Shown here piece after piece: positions 7,886 to 16,198 of a stretch of DNA of 54,478 bases (positions within the stretch are counted from its first letter, which is position 1; each line of letters starts with the position of its first letter). The stretch spans positions 1 through 54,478 of the forward strand of contig JAJEFG010000054.1 of the NCBI GenBank assembly GCA_022820545.1, given 5' to 3'. The position numbers were made by a program, and so were the translations under genes. This DNA comes from Acidobacteriota bacterium. GTDB taxonomy: Bacteria; Acidobacteriota; Vicinamibacteria; Marinacidobacterales; Marinacidobacteraceae. The notes below the pieces were generated by a model. The model worked only from the letters and a program-made list of their open reading frames with translations. It was not told the origin of the DNA and did not search any database.

Positions 7886-7907
7886 CGTGTGCGCCGTCCG
7901 GCAGCGA

Positions 7908-7913
7908 TAAATT
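7908..7913 (+). promoter_or_regulatory. Candidate -10 element just upstream of the TPR gene
   Basis: TAAATT, within GCGATAAATTC, stands out in GC-rich sequence 9 bases before the ATG at 7923. If it is a -10, the transcript is leaderless or nearly so. No clear -35 is seen. Confidence 0.3.
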
Positions 7914-7922
7914 CCCCGGTTC

Positions 7923-9950
7923 ATGTACCGGATGGCCCTTTGGGTACTGCTGGCGCTTCTCGTGGCGTTCCCCGCGAGAACCGGCGGCGCCCAGGAACCC
8001 GTTCCCGCCGAGGAGGCCCCGGAGCAAACCGAAGCCGGGGAAGCCGCTGAAGATCCGGTCGCGATCGATCCGGTCGCGGAGGCCTACCGGGTGTTCGGCG
8101 AGGGCCGGTTCGCGCAGATGTCCGGCGAGCGTGACGAAGCGATTGCCGCCTACCGCCGGGCGGCCGAACTCGATCCGCAGGCGGTCGATCCGCTCATCGA
8201 GATCGCGAACCTCAGCCTCTCCACCCGCGACCTGGACGCCGCCGAAGCGGCGGCCGCGGAGGCGGTGGAGCGGAACCCGGACGCCGCCGCCGCCCACCGG
8301 GCACTCGGCGCCGTGCACTTCCGCCGCCTCCGGTCCGGGGACGATCCCGAGGCCGCGGAGCGCGCGGTCGCTTCGCTGGGCGAGGCGGTCCGCCTCGACC
8401 CCGAAGACCTGCGCAGCCGTTCCGAGCTGGCTCGCCTGCTCGCCGCCCTGCAACGCGGCGAGGAGGCGGCGATGCATCTCCGCGAGATCGTCAGCCGCAC
8501 CCCGAACGCTTTCGTCGAGCTGCTGTTGCTCGCGCAGCTCCGTCTGACCGCGGGGGACCGGGAGCAGGCGTTCGACTACCTGCTGCAGTCGCTTCGCATC
8601 GAACCGCGCCAGCCGGAAGCGCGCGAGATGGTGGACGATCTCCTGCGCGACGGCCAGATCCCGGGCCGGTCGCCGGAGGAAGCGCTCGCCGAGGTCGTCG
8701 CGCTCTACGAGAAGGGGTCCGCCGACCATCCCGACGACCAGCCGCTCCGCCTGTCCCTGGCGGACGGCCTGGCCCGGCTGGGCCGCCTGGACGCCGCCGC
8801 CGAGGCCTTCGAACGGATCCTCGCGGCGGAGCCCCGCAGCGAAATCGCCCTCATGGGTCTGGCGATGGTGCGGAGGCAGCAGCGTCAGCTCGAGGAAGCG
8901 GAAGCGGCCCTGGTGCGGCTGCTGGAGGAAAACAGCCGGAGCGTCCCGGCGAGACTGGCGCTCGGCGGCGTCTTCGCCGCCCGCTGCGAGTACGCCCGGG
9001 CGGCCGAGGAGTTCCAGACGCTGGTGTCGCTTCCGCGGGACTCCTACGGCGCCGGCCGCCGCCGGGAAACCCTCGCCCGGCTCGCGCAGGCGCTGGAGAA
9101 CCTCGGAGAGTACGAGGAGGCTTCCGACGCGCTCCGGGAGGCCGTCCGGCTCGCCGGGGACAGCGTGGAGGCGTTCCGGTACCGGGTGGCCCTGGTGCAG
9201 AACCGGCTGGCGTCCGGCCAGCCGGACGAAGCTGCGGCGCTCATCGAGGAGCTGATCGCGGATCGGCCCGGGGAACCGGGCCTGCTGGCGCTCCAGGCCC
9301 GCGTGCTGAACGCCGGAGGCCGCCACGCCGCCGCGCTGGGAATCCTCAGGGCCCTGGTGGCCGAGTATCCCGAGACGGGGGGCGTGGTACACGCGCTGGT
9401 CCGCCACCACGTCGAAAGGGATGAACTGCCGGCCGCCGAGCGGATCACCCGCGGCTGGCTCGAAGACCGGGCGGACGACCCGGACTTTCGATTCCAGCTC
9501 GGCGCCCTGCTCGAGCGGCAGGGGAGGTTCGAGGAGGCGGAGGCGGAGTTCCGCCGGGTGATCGCGGCCGAGCCCGACCACGACCTCGCCCTCAACTATC
9601 TCGGATACATGCTGGCCGACCGGGCCGACCGGCTGGAAGAATCCGAGGAACTCATCCAGCGGGCGCTCGCGGTGGACCCGTACAACGGTTCCTACCTCGA
9701 CAGTCTCGGCTGGGTGCAGTTCCGGCAGGGCGATCTGAACCTGGCGGAGCCGAACCTGCTTCGGGCCCAGCAGTGCATGCCGGAGAACAGCGTGGTCCTC
9801 GACCATCTCGGAGATCTGTACCGGGCAAAGGGAAACACCGAGGAAGCGGTCCGCTTCTGGCGGAAGGCTCTCCAGCACGACGGCGACCAGGAACTCGAAC
9901 GCGAGGCGATCGCCCGAAAAATCGAGGAAGCCGGGAACGATCCGGAATAG
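7923..9950 (+). CDS. Exported tetratricopeptide-repeat protein
   Basis: The 675-residue protein begins with a signal peptide (hydrophobic WVLLALLVAFPA, likely cleavage after GGAQ). A short Glu/Pro-rich linker and then a long run of TPR helical pairs follow; recognisable repeats include AIAAYRRAAELDPQAVDPLIE and the final LAEPNLLRAQQCMPENSVVL. TPRs are protein-protein scaffolds and no catalytic domain is visible. It directly precedes a LolB-like gene, so a role in envelope or lipoprotein assembly is plausible but inferred only from position. The stop is about 100 bases before that gene. Confidence 0.88.
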   Translation: MYRMALWVLLALLVAFPARTGGAQEPVPAEEAPEQTEAGEAAEDPVAIDPVAEAYRVFGEGRFAQMSGERDEAIAAYRRAAELDPQAVDPLIEIANLSLSTRDLDAAEAAAAEAVERNPDAAAAHRALGAVHFRRLRSGDDPEAAERAVASLGEAVRLDPEDLRSRSELARLLAALQRGEEAAMHLREIVSRTPNAFVELLLLAQLRLTAGDREQAFDYLLQSLRIEPRQPEAREMVDDLLRDGQIPGRSPEEALAEVVALYEKGSADHPDDQPLRLSLADGLARLGRLDAAAEAFERILAAEPRSEIALMGLAMVRRQQRQLEEAEAALVRLLEENSRSVPARLALGGVFAARCEYARAAEEFQTLVSLPRDSYGAGRRRETLARLAQALENLGEYEEASDALREAVRLAGDSVEAFRYRVALVQNRLASGQPDEAAALIEELIADRPGEPGLLALQARVLNAGGRHAAALGILRALVAEYPETGGVVHALVRHHVERDELPAAERITRGWLEDRADDPDFRFQLGALLERQGRFEEAEAEFRRVIAAEPDHDLALNYLGYMLADRADRLEESEELIQRALAVDPYNGSYLDSLGWVQFRQGDLNLAEPNLLRAQQCMPENSVVLDHLGDLYRAKGNTEEAVRFWRKALQHDGDQELEREAIARKIEEAGNDPE

Positions 9951-10053
9951 AGGACCAGCGGATCCGGTCGCCCTGGAGGGTCCGCAAAGCGGCCACCTCC
10001 ATCACCGCGGCGCGGCGCTGCGCCTTGCGATCATCTGCGGCCTCGCCGCTTCC

Positions 10054-10818
10054 ATGGGTTGCGCGGCCCGGGCGGTCCGGGTTCCGGTGGCGCCCGTCGA
10101 CGAGGCCGCGGCGTTTCGGCTGTTGGACGCGACGGCCCGGTTTGCGGCGGGCGTGCGGCGGTATCAGGCCGTCGTGAGTCTTCGCGGCGAAGGTGAGCGC
10201 GGCCGCTTCTCGGGACGCCTGCTGGTGGTGTTCGCCCGTCCGTCCGGCGGCCCGGACCCCGAAGCCGTCGAGGCCATGCGGCTGGAGCTCTTCGCCCCCG
10301 TCGGCGGCTCGCGCTGGACGCTCGTGGCCACCCCGGGCGAGGCGCGCCTCGTGGTGCCCGGGGAGAGGGCGTTCGCGGAAGGAGAGGCGCTGGAGGAATT
10401 CACGGGACCGCTGCTCGGCGTTTCCGTGGGACGGGAGGCGATCGCCGCCCTCCTGGTGGGGAGCGGCGCTCCGGTCGGAGGGTCGGAGCACCTCCGGTCG
10501 CGTCCGGCCAACGGGTCCGCCGTCCTCGCGAACGGGACCGCGATCTGGTGGGACGATCCGGCGGACGGCGGCCAGGTGCGGCGCGTCGTGGCCCCGGACT
10601 ACGAGGCTCGCTATCCCGGCCACTACCGGCGGCAGGGACGCCAGGTGCCGCGCCGCGTGGAGGTCGAGTCCGAGCGCACGCGCGCCGTCCTGACGGTCGA
10701 GGAGCTGGAGGTGAACACCTCCCTCCACCCCGATTCCTTCGAGGTGAGGACGCCGCCCGGCTACCGGCGGGCGGAGGTCCGCGAACTGAGCCGGGCGTCG
10801 CGGATCGAGGGACGCTGA
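10054..10818 (+). CDS. LolB/DUF4292-like outer-membrane lipoprotein candidate
   Basis: This is a 254-residue protein with the pattern of LolB-like or DUF4292 proteins: FRLLDATARFAAGVRRYQAV, then alternating strands (LRLELFAPVGGSRWTLVATPG). Proteins of this type accept or bind lipoproteins at the outer membrane. The position, right before ispE, matches the lolB-ispE order of gammaproteobacteria. The ATG at 10054 gives MGCAARAV. The frame upstream reads RLAIICGLAASMGC, a lipoprotein-like signal ending at that cysteine, but without an ATG, GTG or TTG. The true start may therefore be a rare CTG at 10018 or lie further upstream. Similarity to LolB is judged by eye. Confidence 0.7.
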   Translation: MGCAARAVRVPVAPVDEAAAFRLLDATARFAAGVRRYQAVVSLRGEGERGRFSGRLLVVFARPSGGPDPEAVEAMRLELFAPVGGSRWTLVATPGEARLVVPGERAFAEGEALEEFTGPLLGVSVGREAIAALLVGSGAPVGGSEHLRSRPANGSAVLANGTAIWWDDPADGGQVRRVVAPDYEARYPGHYRRQGRQVPRRVEVESERTRAVLTVEELEVNTSLHPDSFEVRTPPGYRRAEVRELSRASRIEGR

Positions 10819-10830
10819 GCGGCGTTCGCC

Positions 10831-11814
10831 ATGGCCGGTCCGGGTCCCGCTTCCCGCCAGTTGGAAGTCAGAACTCCCGCCAAGATCAACCTGGGTCTGC
10901 GGGTCCTCTCGCGGCGGCCTGACGGCTACCACACGGTCCGCACCCTGCTGGCCGGCGTGGACCTCTGGGACACCCTCATCTTCGAACCGGGCGGAGAGGG
11001 GCTCCGGCTGGAATGCGACAGCCCTTCCATCCCCACGGACCGGACGAACCTGGTTCTCCGCTCCGCGTCCGGGCTCGAGGACCTGCTGGGCCGGCGCCTC
11101 CCTGGCGCGCGTATCCGGCTCCGGAAGCGGATCCCGGCCGGCCGCGGGCTCGGCGGCGGAAGCTCGAACGCCGCGGCGGCGCTCATCGGTCTGAACCGCC
11201 TGTTCGGACTCGGCCTGAGCCGCCGAGTGCTGCACCGGGTGCTGGCCGGGGTCGGGATGGACGCGCCCTTCTTCCTCTATGGGGGGCTGGCGCTCGCCAC
11301 CGGCCGCGGCGAGCACGTCTTCCCGCTGGCCGACGTCGCGGAACTGCCGCTCGTCCTCCTGATTCCGGAGTTCGGCATTTCGACCCCCGAGGCCTATCGG
11401 GGTCTGCCCAACCCGCTGGTTGCTCCCCACCGAGAGGACGGGTCCGAACGGGCCGATAGTCTGGTACGGTTTCTCGCGTCGGGTCCCTCGGGGCCCCAAC
11501 TCAGTGGCAAGCTCCTCGCAGGGTGCTTTCCGAACGACCTGGAACGGTCCACCGTGCTGCAAACGACCCGGCCTCCCGACGCCATCTCGCGGATGCGGAG
11601 CGCCCTGAAGGCGGCCGGGGCCCTGGAGACCGCCATGTCGGGAAGCGGTTCGGCGGTGTTCGGCGTCTTCGCCGACCGGGAGCAGGCGGCACACGCGGCC
11701 TCCCGCCTTTCGGAGGCTAACCTTCGGGCCATCGCGACCCGCACGATCACCCGTAGCGAGCACCGGGCGGCCCTTCTGGGGAACCGGCCGGATGGGGCGT
11801 GGCCGAGGGGATAG
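10831..11814 (+). CDS. ispE: 4-diphosphocytidyl-2-C-methyl-D-erythritol kinase
   Basis: IspE phosphorylates CDP-methylerythritol in the MEP isoprenoid pathway. It is a GHMP kinase of 327 residues with the substrate strand PAKINLGLRV (K19), the ATP loop GRGLGGGSSNAAAAL (106-112) and the catalytic aspartate D144 in GMDAPFFLYGG. GHMP motif 3 is AMSGSGSAVFG. The frame runs past the usual end, so the last seven codons and the stop lie inside the tRNA-Gln gene that begins at 11793. Its pathway neighbours IspD and IspF are encoded at 19304. Confidence 0.95.
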   Translation: MAGPGPASRQLEVRTPAKINLGLRVLSRRPDGYHTVRTLLAGVDLWDTLIFEPGGEGLRLECDSPSIPTDRTNLVLRSASGLEDLLGRRLPGARIRLRKRIPAGRGLGGGSSNAAAALIGLNRLFGLGLSRRVLHRVLAGVGMDAPFFLYGGLALATGRGEHVFPLADVAELPLVLLIPEFGISTPEAYRGLPNPLVAPHREDGSERADSLVRFLASGPSGPQLSGKLLAGCFPNDLERSTVLQTTRPPDAISRMRSALKAAGALETAMSGSGSAVFGVFADREQAAHAASRLSEANLRAIATRTITRSEHRAALLGNRPDGAWPRG

Positions 11815-11864
11815 GCGCCGGGTTTTGGTTCCGGTCTACGAGGGTTCGAATCCTTCCGCCCCAG
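11793..11864 (+). tRNA. tRNA-Gln (anticodon TTG)
   Basis: The acceptor arms TGGGGCG and CGCCCCA pair perfectly. The D-stem is GCC/GGC, the anticodon loop is TTTTGGT with TTG at its centre, and the T-arm is GAGGG-TTCGAAT-CCTTC. It is 72 nt to the discriminator G. CCA is not encoded (GCCCG follows). Its first 22 bases overlap the end of ispE. A tRNA-Gln between ispE and prs is a recurrent arrangement in several phyla. Confidence 0.95.
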
Positions 11865-11949
11865 CCCGCGGTACCGGTGATCGGTCCGTGATTTCCCGAC
11901 GCGTGCGTTCCCTGCTGGATGCTCGCTCCGCGCCACCCGCTCCATCGAG

Positions 11950-12942
11950 ATGACCGAACCAGCCGGCGATCACGAGTGCCGGAGCCGGACCCACGGTTTC
12001 GCGGGCGAACTGAAGGTCATCGGGGGTTCGTCCAACCCGGATCTGGCCGCCGCGATCGCGCAGAACCTCGGCGTTCTCCTCTGCGAGGCGTCTCTCGGCC
12101 GTTTTCGCGACGGCGAGATCCGCTTCCAGATCAAGGACAACGTCCGCGGCGCGGACGCCTTCGTGATCCAGTCCACGTCGCCGCCCGTCAACGAGAACCT
12201 GATGGAACTGCTCATCATGGTGGACGCGCTGAAGCGGGCGTCGGCGGCCCGCATCAACGCGGTGATCCCCTACTACGGCTACGCGCGGCAGGACCGGAAG
12301 GACCGTCCCCGGGTCCCGATCTCGGCGAAGCTGGTGGCCGACCTGCTGACGGTGGCCGGGGTGCACCGGGTCATCTGCATGGACCTCCACGTCGGCCAGA
12401 TCCAGGGATTCTTCGATATTCCGGTGGATCACCTCTACGCCACTCCGGTGGTGCTGGACCACCTGCCGAGCCTCGAGCTGGACCGGCCGGTGGTCGTGTC
12501 GCCGGACGCCGGGGGCGTGGAACGGGCCCGCGCCTACGGCAAGAAAATCGGAGTCGGCATCGCGGTCATGGACAAACGCCGCGGCAACGACAACGAGGTC
12601 GAAACCATGCACGTGGTGGGAGACGTGCGGGGGCGTCCCGCGGTGATCGTGGACGACATCGTGGATTCCGCCGGGACCCTGGTGCGCGCCGCGGAAGCGC
12701 TCCGCCAGGATGGAGCGACCCGGGTGCTTGCCGTCTGTACGCACGCGGTGCTTTCCGGACCGGCGGTCGAGCGGATCCGGAACGGTCCGCTCGAGCGTCT
12801 GATCGTTGGAGACACGATTCCCCTCGCACCCGAAGCGCGAGCGCTGGGCAGCAAGATCGAGGTCCTTTCCGTGGCTTCGCTCTTCGCCCGGGCGATCGAG
12901 AGCGTGCACGGGGAGGACTCGGTCAGCTCCCTCTTCGTCTGA
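11950..12942 (+). CDS. prs: Ribose-phosphate pyrophosphokinase
   Basis: Prs makes PRPP from ribose-5-phosphate and ATP for purine, pyrimidine, histidine and NAD synthesis. The 330 residues contain the class I features: FRDGEIRFQI, the flexible-loop region YYGYARQDRKDRPR with catalytic residues, the metal-binding MDLHVGQIQGFFD, and the PRPP loop VIVDDIVDSAGTL. An N-terminal extension of about 15 residues precedes the domain, so a slightly later start is possible. It is followed by about 280 bases without a gene before rplY. Confidence 0.97.
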   Translation: MTEPAGDHECRSRTHGFAGELKVIGGSSNPDLAAAIAQNLGVLLCEASLGRFRDGEIRFQIKDNVRGADAFVIQSTSPPVNENLMELLIMVDALKRASAARINAVIPYYGYARQDRKDRPRVPISAKLVADLLTVAGVHRVICMDLHVGQIQGFFDIPVDHLYATPVVLDHLPSLELDRPVVVSPDAGGVERARAYGKKIGVGIAVMDKRRGNDNEVETMHVVGDVRGRPAVIVDDIVDSAGTLVRAAEALRQDGATRVLAVCTHAVLSGPAVERIRNGPLERLIVGDTIPLAPEARALGSKIEVLSVASLFARAIESVHGEDSVSSLFV

Positions 12943-12970
12943 CCACCCGCTGGTCGGACCGGGCAGCCCG

Positions 12971-13224
12971 CATTCCCGCGGGAACCGGCGCGCCACGAGG
13001 ATTTCGCAGGCACGGGAGCCCGGGTCGGGCTGCTAGACTTCCGCGCCCTGCATTGCCGCTGAGGAGTGGATGGCGCCGCGGCGACATCCACCAGACTTCT
13101 TGGGCCGCACTCCTTGGGAGCCCACCGAGAAGGACCTTCGAGGACGACGCCGCCCGCGTCCCCTCTTCCCGTTCCCGGGCCTCCGCGCCACCCTGTCCAT
13201 CACCAACAACCCCACGCACACTCC
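12971..13224 (+). promoter_or_regulatory. rplY promoter and long leader region
   Basis: TTCCCGCGGGAA (12972-12983) is a palindrome that may end the prs transcript. TGCTAGACT at 13031-13039 is an extended -10. Transcription from it would leave a leader of about 180 nt before the rplY ATG at 13225. An ATG at 13066 continues in frame into rplY, but the encoded Pro/His/Arg-rich stretch does not resemble the L25 family. No Shine-Dalgarno precedes ATG 13225. Confidence 0.4.
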
Positions 13225-13845
13225 ATGGCTCAACTCTCGATCCCCGCGAGCTCCCGCACCGCCGTCGGCAAGGGGCCGAATCGCCGCCTGCGAGCGGCGG
13301 GGATGATTCCGGCCGTCGTCTACGGCGGCTCCGCCGGTTCGCGTTCGCTCACCGTTTCACCGCGCCACGTCACCGACATCGTTCGGTCTCCGCGCGGGGT
13401 GAACACGATCTTCTCGCTCGAGATCGACGGCGAGGAGAGCGTGGAGCAGGTGATGATTCACGACCATCAGCTGCACCCGCTCGACCATTCGGTCCTGCAT
13501 GCCGATCTCATGCGGGTGGATCCGGAGAAGGCCTCGGACTGGCACGTTCCCGTCCATCTCGAAGGCGAGTCGGTGGGTGTCAAGCGCGGCGGCCATCTCG
13601 ACTTCATCACCCGATCTCTCGCCGTCAGTTGCCTGCCGCACGACATTCCGGAGTCCCTTCCCCTGGCCGTCGGCGAACTGGATTACGGCGACACCGTCCG
13701 GGCGGGGGACATCGACCTGCCGGAGGCGCTCACCCTCGCGACGGAGCGGGACGTGGTCATCGTGCATATCTCTCCCCCGAAGGGAACGGACGAGCCCGAG
13801 CAGGAAGACGAGAGTGAAGAAACCGAAGAAGAACCGGAAGAGTGA
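13225..13845 (+). CDS. rplY: Ribosomal protein bL25 (general stress protein Ctc form)
   Basis: bL25 binds 5S rRNA in the central protuberance of the 50S subunit. This is the long TL5/Ctc-type form of 206 residues. The RNA-binding N-domain begins SIPASSRTAVGKGPNRRLRAAG and includes IPAVVYGG. The C-terminal beta domain runs to VVIVHISPPK. An 18-residue tail of almost only acidic residues follows. I chose ATG 13225 because MAQLSIPA matches family N-termini; the in-frame ATG at 13066 would add 53 unrelated residues. Pth follows, a common pairing. Confidence 0.94.
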   Translation: MAQLSIPASSRTAVGKGPNRRLRAAGMIPAVVYGGSAGSRSLTVSPRHVTDIVRSPRGVNTIFSLEIDGEESVEQVMIHDHQLHPLDHSVLHADLMRVDPEKASDWHVPVHLEGESVGVKRGGHLDFITRSLAVSCLPHDIPESLPLAVGELDYGDTVRAGDIDLPEALTLATERDVVIVHISPPKGTDEPEQEDESEETEEEPEE

Positions 13846-13986
13846 CCGGCGGAACTCCTCTGATCCAGCGTGTTGCCCAGTCCCTTCTCCGAGGCCGCTC
13901 GGTGGCCGGCGACCCCGGTGAGCGATCCTCCTGCGGGCGTACCCGGTGGGACGCCGCATGAGACTCCGGCGCGGGTCGAGGTTCCC

Positions 13987-14553
13987 GTGCAGATCGTGGT
14001 GGGGCTCGGCAATCCGGGTGTCCGGTATGAGGGGACCCGGCACAACATCGGGTTCGAGGCCGTGGCCGCGCTCCTCGGAGAACGGTCCGTTCGGACCCGG
14101 CACTTCGACGGGGGCCTCCTCGTCGAGGCCGAGATCGGCGGGCGGGAGATCGGCCTGCTGCGTCCGCTGGGTTACATGAATCGGAGCGGCGGTCCGGTGC
14201 GGCGGCTTCTTGAGAGCGAGGGCCGTTCGCCGGAGGAGACCCTCGTGGTGTGCGACGACTACGCACTGCCGCTCGGAACGATCAGGACCCGCCGCCGCGG
14301 CAGCGACGGGGGCCACAACGGCCTCGCGTCCATTTTCTCCGCGCTCGGAACGGACGAGATCCCGAGGATGCGCCTCGGGATCGGGAATCCCCCGGCAGGG
14401 GAAGATCCGGCTGACTTCGTGCTTTCTCACTTTGCCCCTCGGGAGGCCGGCGCCGTGGAAGACCTGTTGGAGCGCGCGGTGAGCGCCATCGAAACCGCGG
14501 TCGGGCAGGGGATCGAAACTGCCATGAACCGGTTCAACCGGGCGGCTGCATGA
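13987..14553 (+). CDS. pth: Peptidyl-tRNA hydrolase
   Basis: Pth frees tRNA from dropped-off peptidyl-tRNA. The GTG at 13987 gives 188 residues starting VQIVVGLGNPG, matching the family N-terminus and length. GAGG at 13978-13981 is a well-placed ribosome-binding site. The catalytic histidine is in GTRHNIGF, and the other active-site residues lie in PLGYMNRSG and the DDYALPLG loop (Asp). GGHNGL is also present. In-frame starts at 13870 (ATG) and 13918 (GTG) would add non-homologous N-termini. It lies between rplY and rpsF. Confidence 0.95.
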   Translation: MQIVVGLGNPGVRYEGTRHNIGFEAVAALLGERSVRTRHFDGGLLVEAEIGGREIGLLRPLGYMNRSGGPVRRLLESEGRSPEETLVVCDDYALPLGTIRTRRRGSDGGHNGLASIFSALGTDEIPRMRLGIGNPPAGEDPADFVLSHFAPREAGAVEDLLERAVSAIETAVGQGIETAMNRFNRAAA

Positions 14554-14572
14554 TGCGGAACCGTCCGCAGAT

Positions 14573-14610
14573 CCCCGCACGGCTCCCTGCGGGGTGCGTC
14601 ACAGGTGACG
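14573..14610 (+). promoter_or_regulatory. Twin hairpins in the rpsF leader
   Basis: CCCCGCA (14573-14579) pairs with TGCGGGG (14588-14594). CGTCAC-AG-GTGACG follows at 14597-14610, ending just before the GGAG ribosome-binding site and the rpsF ATG at 14627. Many bacteria control rpsF-rpsR through an S6:S18-binding leader. Whether this spacer is such a leader cannot be decided by eye. Confidence 0.4.
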
Positions 14611-14626
14611 CTGGAGACACTCTCGA

Positions 14627-15340
14627 ATGAGCGAACAGTCGAGTCCCCAGGCGGCGGCTCCGCCCCCGCCGGATTCCCTCATGAACGGCTACGAGTTCAT
14701 GTTCATTCTGGATCCGACCCTTGACGACGCGGCTTCGCTTGCAGTGGTCGAGCGCGTGGAAGGGATCGTGAAGGGGCAGGGAGGCGAGATCGTCAGCCTG
14801 AAACCCTGGGAGCGCCGGCGGCTGGCATACCCCATCGCCGGGCACCACGAAGGCCTCTACATCCTCTGTTACTTCGATGCGCCTCCGGCTTCCATCCAGG
14901 GCATCGAGAGCCGCGTTCGCCTCGCCGAAGGCGTGCTGCGTTTCATCGTGCTGCGGACGGACAAGGAAACCCGCGAGCAGGACCAGGCCGCGGACCAGCG
15001 CCGGCGGGAGGAACGAGCCGCCCGCGCGGCCGCCGCCGCTGCCGAGGCTGCCGCCAGGGCGGCGGAAGAGGCGGCTGAGGAGCCTGGCGAGCGTGCCGCC
15101 AAGCCGTCCGGAGAGTCTCGCGGGGCTGCCGCCGAGCCGTCCGGGGAGGCGGCCGGTGGATCCGGCGAGGCTGCGGCCGAGCCGGCTGGAGAGGCGGCCG
15201 GGGAGTCTGCCGCCGAGTCGACCGAGGCAGCGGCCGGGGAGGCTGGCGCCACCGGGGAAGCCGGCGCCACGGAACCCGACGGAGCCGGAGAGGCGGCGCC
15301 GGCGGACGAGTCCACCCAGAACGAGGAGGAGACATCATGA
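14627..15340 (+). CDS. rpsF: Ribosomal protein bS6 with long acidic C-terminal extension
   Basis: bS6 binds bS18 and 16S rRNA on the 30S platform. The S6 domain runs from about residue 19 ([11 protein letters not shown]) to about 110 ([11 protein letters not shown]). It is preceded by a Pro/Ala-rich N-terminus and followed by about 120 residues made almost only of Ala, Glu, Gly, Ser and Pro, with repeated units such as PSGEA and GEAAAEP. Typical bS6 is about 100-140 residues. Upstream GGAG supports ATG 14627; an internal ATG at 14681 would remove the N-terminal extension. The stop overlaps rpsR (ATGA). Confidence 0.94.
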   Translation: MSEQSSPQAAAPPPPDSLMNGYEFMFILDPTLDDAASLAVVERVEGIVKGQGGEIVSLKPWERRRLAYPIAGHHEGLYILCYFDAPPASIQGIESRVRLAEGVLRFIVLRTDKETREQDQAADQRRREERAARAAAAAAEAAARAAEEAAEEPGERAAKPSGESRGAAAEPSGEAAGGSGEAAAEPAGEAAGESAAESTEAAAGEAGATGEAGATEPDGAGEAAPADESTQNEEETS

Positions 15341-15582
15341 GCGACAGGCCCGCAACCCCTCGCCGCCGCCGGCGGCAGACCGTCCGGCGGGTGCGCGTCA
15401 ATCCACTGCTGAACGGCGTGGACCGGGTGGACTGGAAGGACGTGGATTTTCTGCGCGAGTTCCTCGGTGATCGCGCCAAGATCGCCCCGCGGCGCGTATC
15501 GCGCGCCAGCGCCCGGGCCCAGCGTCAGATCCGGATCGCCATCAAGCGCGCCCGGCAGATGGCGCTCCTGCCCTACGAATAG
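15337..15582 (+). CDS. rpsR: Ribosomal protein bS18
   Basis: This 81-residue basic protein partners bS6 on the 30S platform. It contains the conserved [19 protein letters not shown] segment and ends with [18 protein letters not shown], typical for the family. The start codon overlaps the rpsF stop by four bases, consistent with coupled, near-equimolar synthesis of the S6-S18 pair. No cysteines are present, so this is the zinc-free form. Confidence 0.96.
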   Translation: MSDRPATPRRRRRQTVRRVRVNPLLNGVDRVDWKDVDFLREFLGDRAKIAPRRVSRASARAQRQIRIAIKRARQMALLPYE

Positions 15583-15603
15583 GGGCCGCCGGGGGAAAGA
15601 GCC

Positions 15604-16188
15604 ATGCGCCTCCTGTTGAAACAGCCCGTGGACGCCCTGGGAGAACCGGGCGACGAAGTCAACGTCCGTCCGGGTTACGCCAGGAACTACCTGCTTCCCC
15701 GCCGGATTGCGGTTCCGATCACGGAGGAGAACCGCCGGGAAGTGGCCGAAGCGAGAAAGGTCTGGGCGGTAGAGCGGATCAAGGAACGGGAGGCGGCCGA
15801 GGCCCTCGCCCGCGCCCTCGAGGGCCATACCCTCCGTTTCGAGCGCCGGGTCAAGACCGATTCGGATGAGCTCTACGGCTCGGTGTCGGTTCAGGACATT
15901 GCCAGGCAGCTCGCCGAGGGCGGGTTCGAGATCGCCCGCAACCGCATCATTCTGGGCGGGCCGATCAAGGTGGCGGGCCAGACGTCGGCCGTGGTCCGGC
16001 TCCACAGCGAGATCGAGGTGGACCTCCCGATCGAGGTTTCCCCGGTGGCGGCCGGGTCGCTCGGAGTGGAGCCGGTGCCGGACATCCCGACGGAGGTGTC
16101 GGCCAAGCGGGCTGCCGAAACCGAGTCGGAAGACGATGAGGCCGTCCTGCAAGCCTCTTCCGAGGAAGCGGACGACTCGGAGGACTGA
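15604..16188 (+). CDS. rplI: Ribosomal protein bL9 with acidic tail
   Basis: bL9 binds 23S rRNA near the L1 stalk and restrains neighbouring ribosomes. The N-domain carries the signature GDEVNVRPGYARNYLLPRRIA, a long helix follows, and the C-domain ends around residue 160 (VVRLHSEIEVDLPIEV). The protein is 194 residues against the usual 150 or so. The extra end is rich in Glu, Asp and Ser and finishes EEADDSED. It completes the rpsF-rpsR-rplI operon. Confidence 0.95.
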   Translation: MRLLLKQPVDALGEPGDEVNVRPGYARNYLLPRRIAVPITEENRREVAEARKVWAVERIKEREAAEALARALEGHTLRFERRVKTDSDELYGSVSVQDIARQLAEGGFEIARNRIILGGPIKVAGQTSAVVRLHSEIEVDLPIEVSPVAAGSLGVEPVPDIPTEVSAKRAAETESEDDEAVLQASSEEADDSED

Positions 16189-16198
16189 CCCCGCCCGG

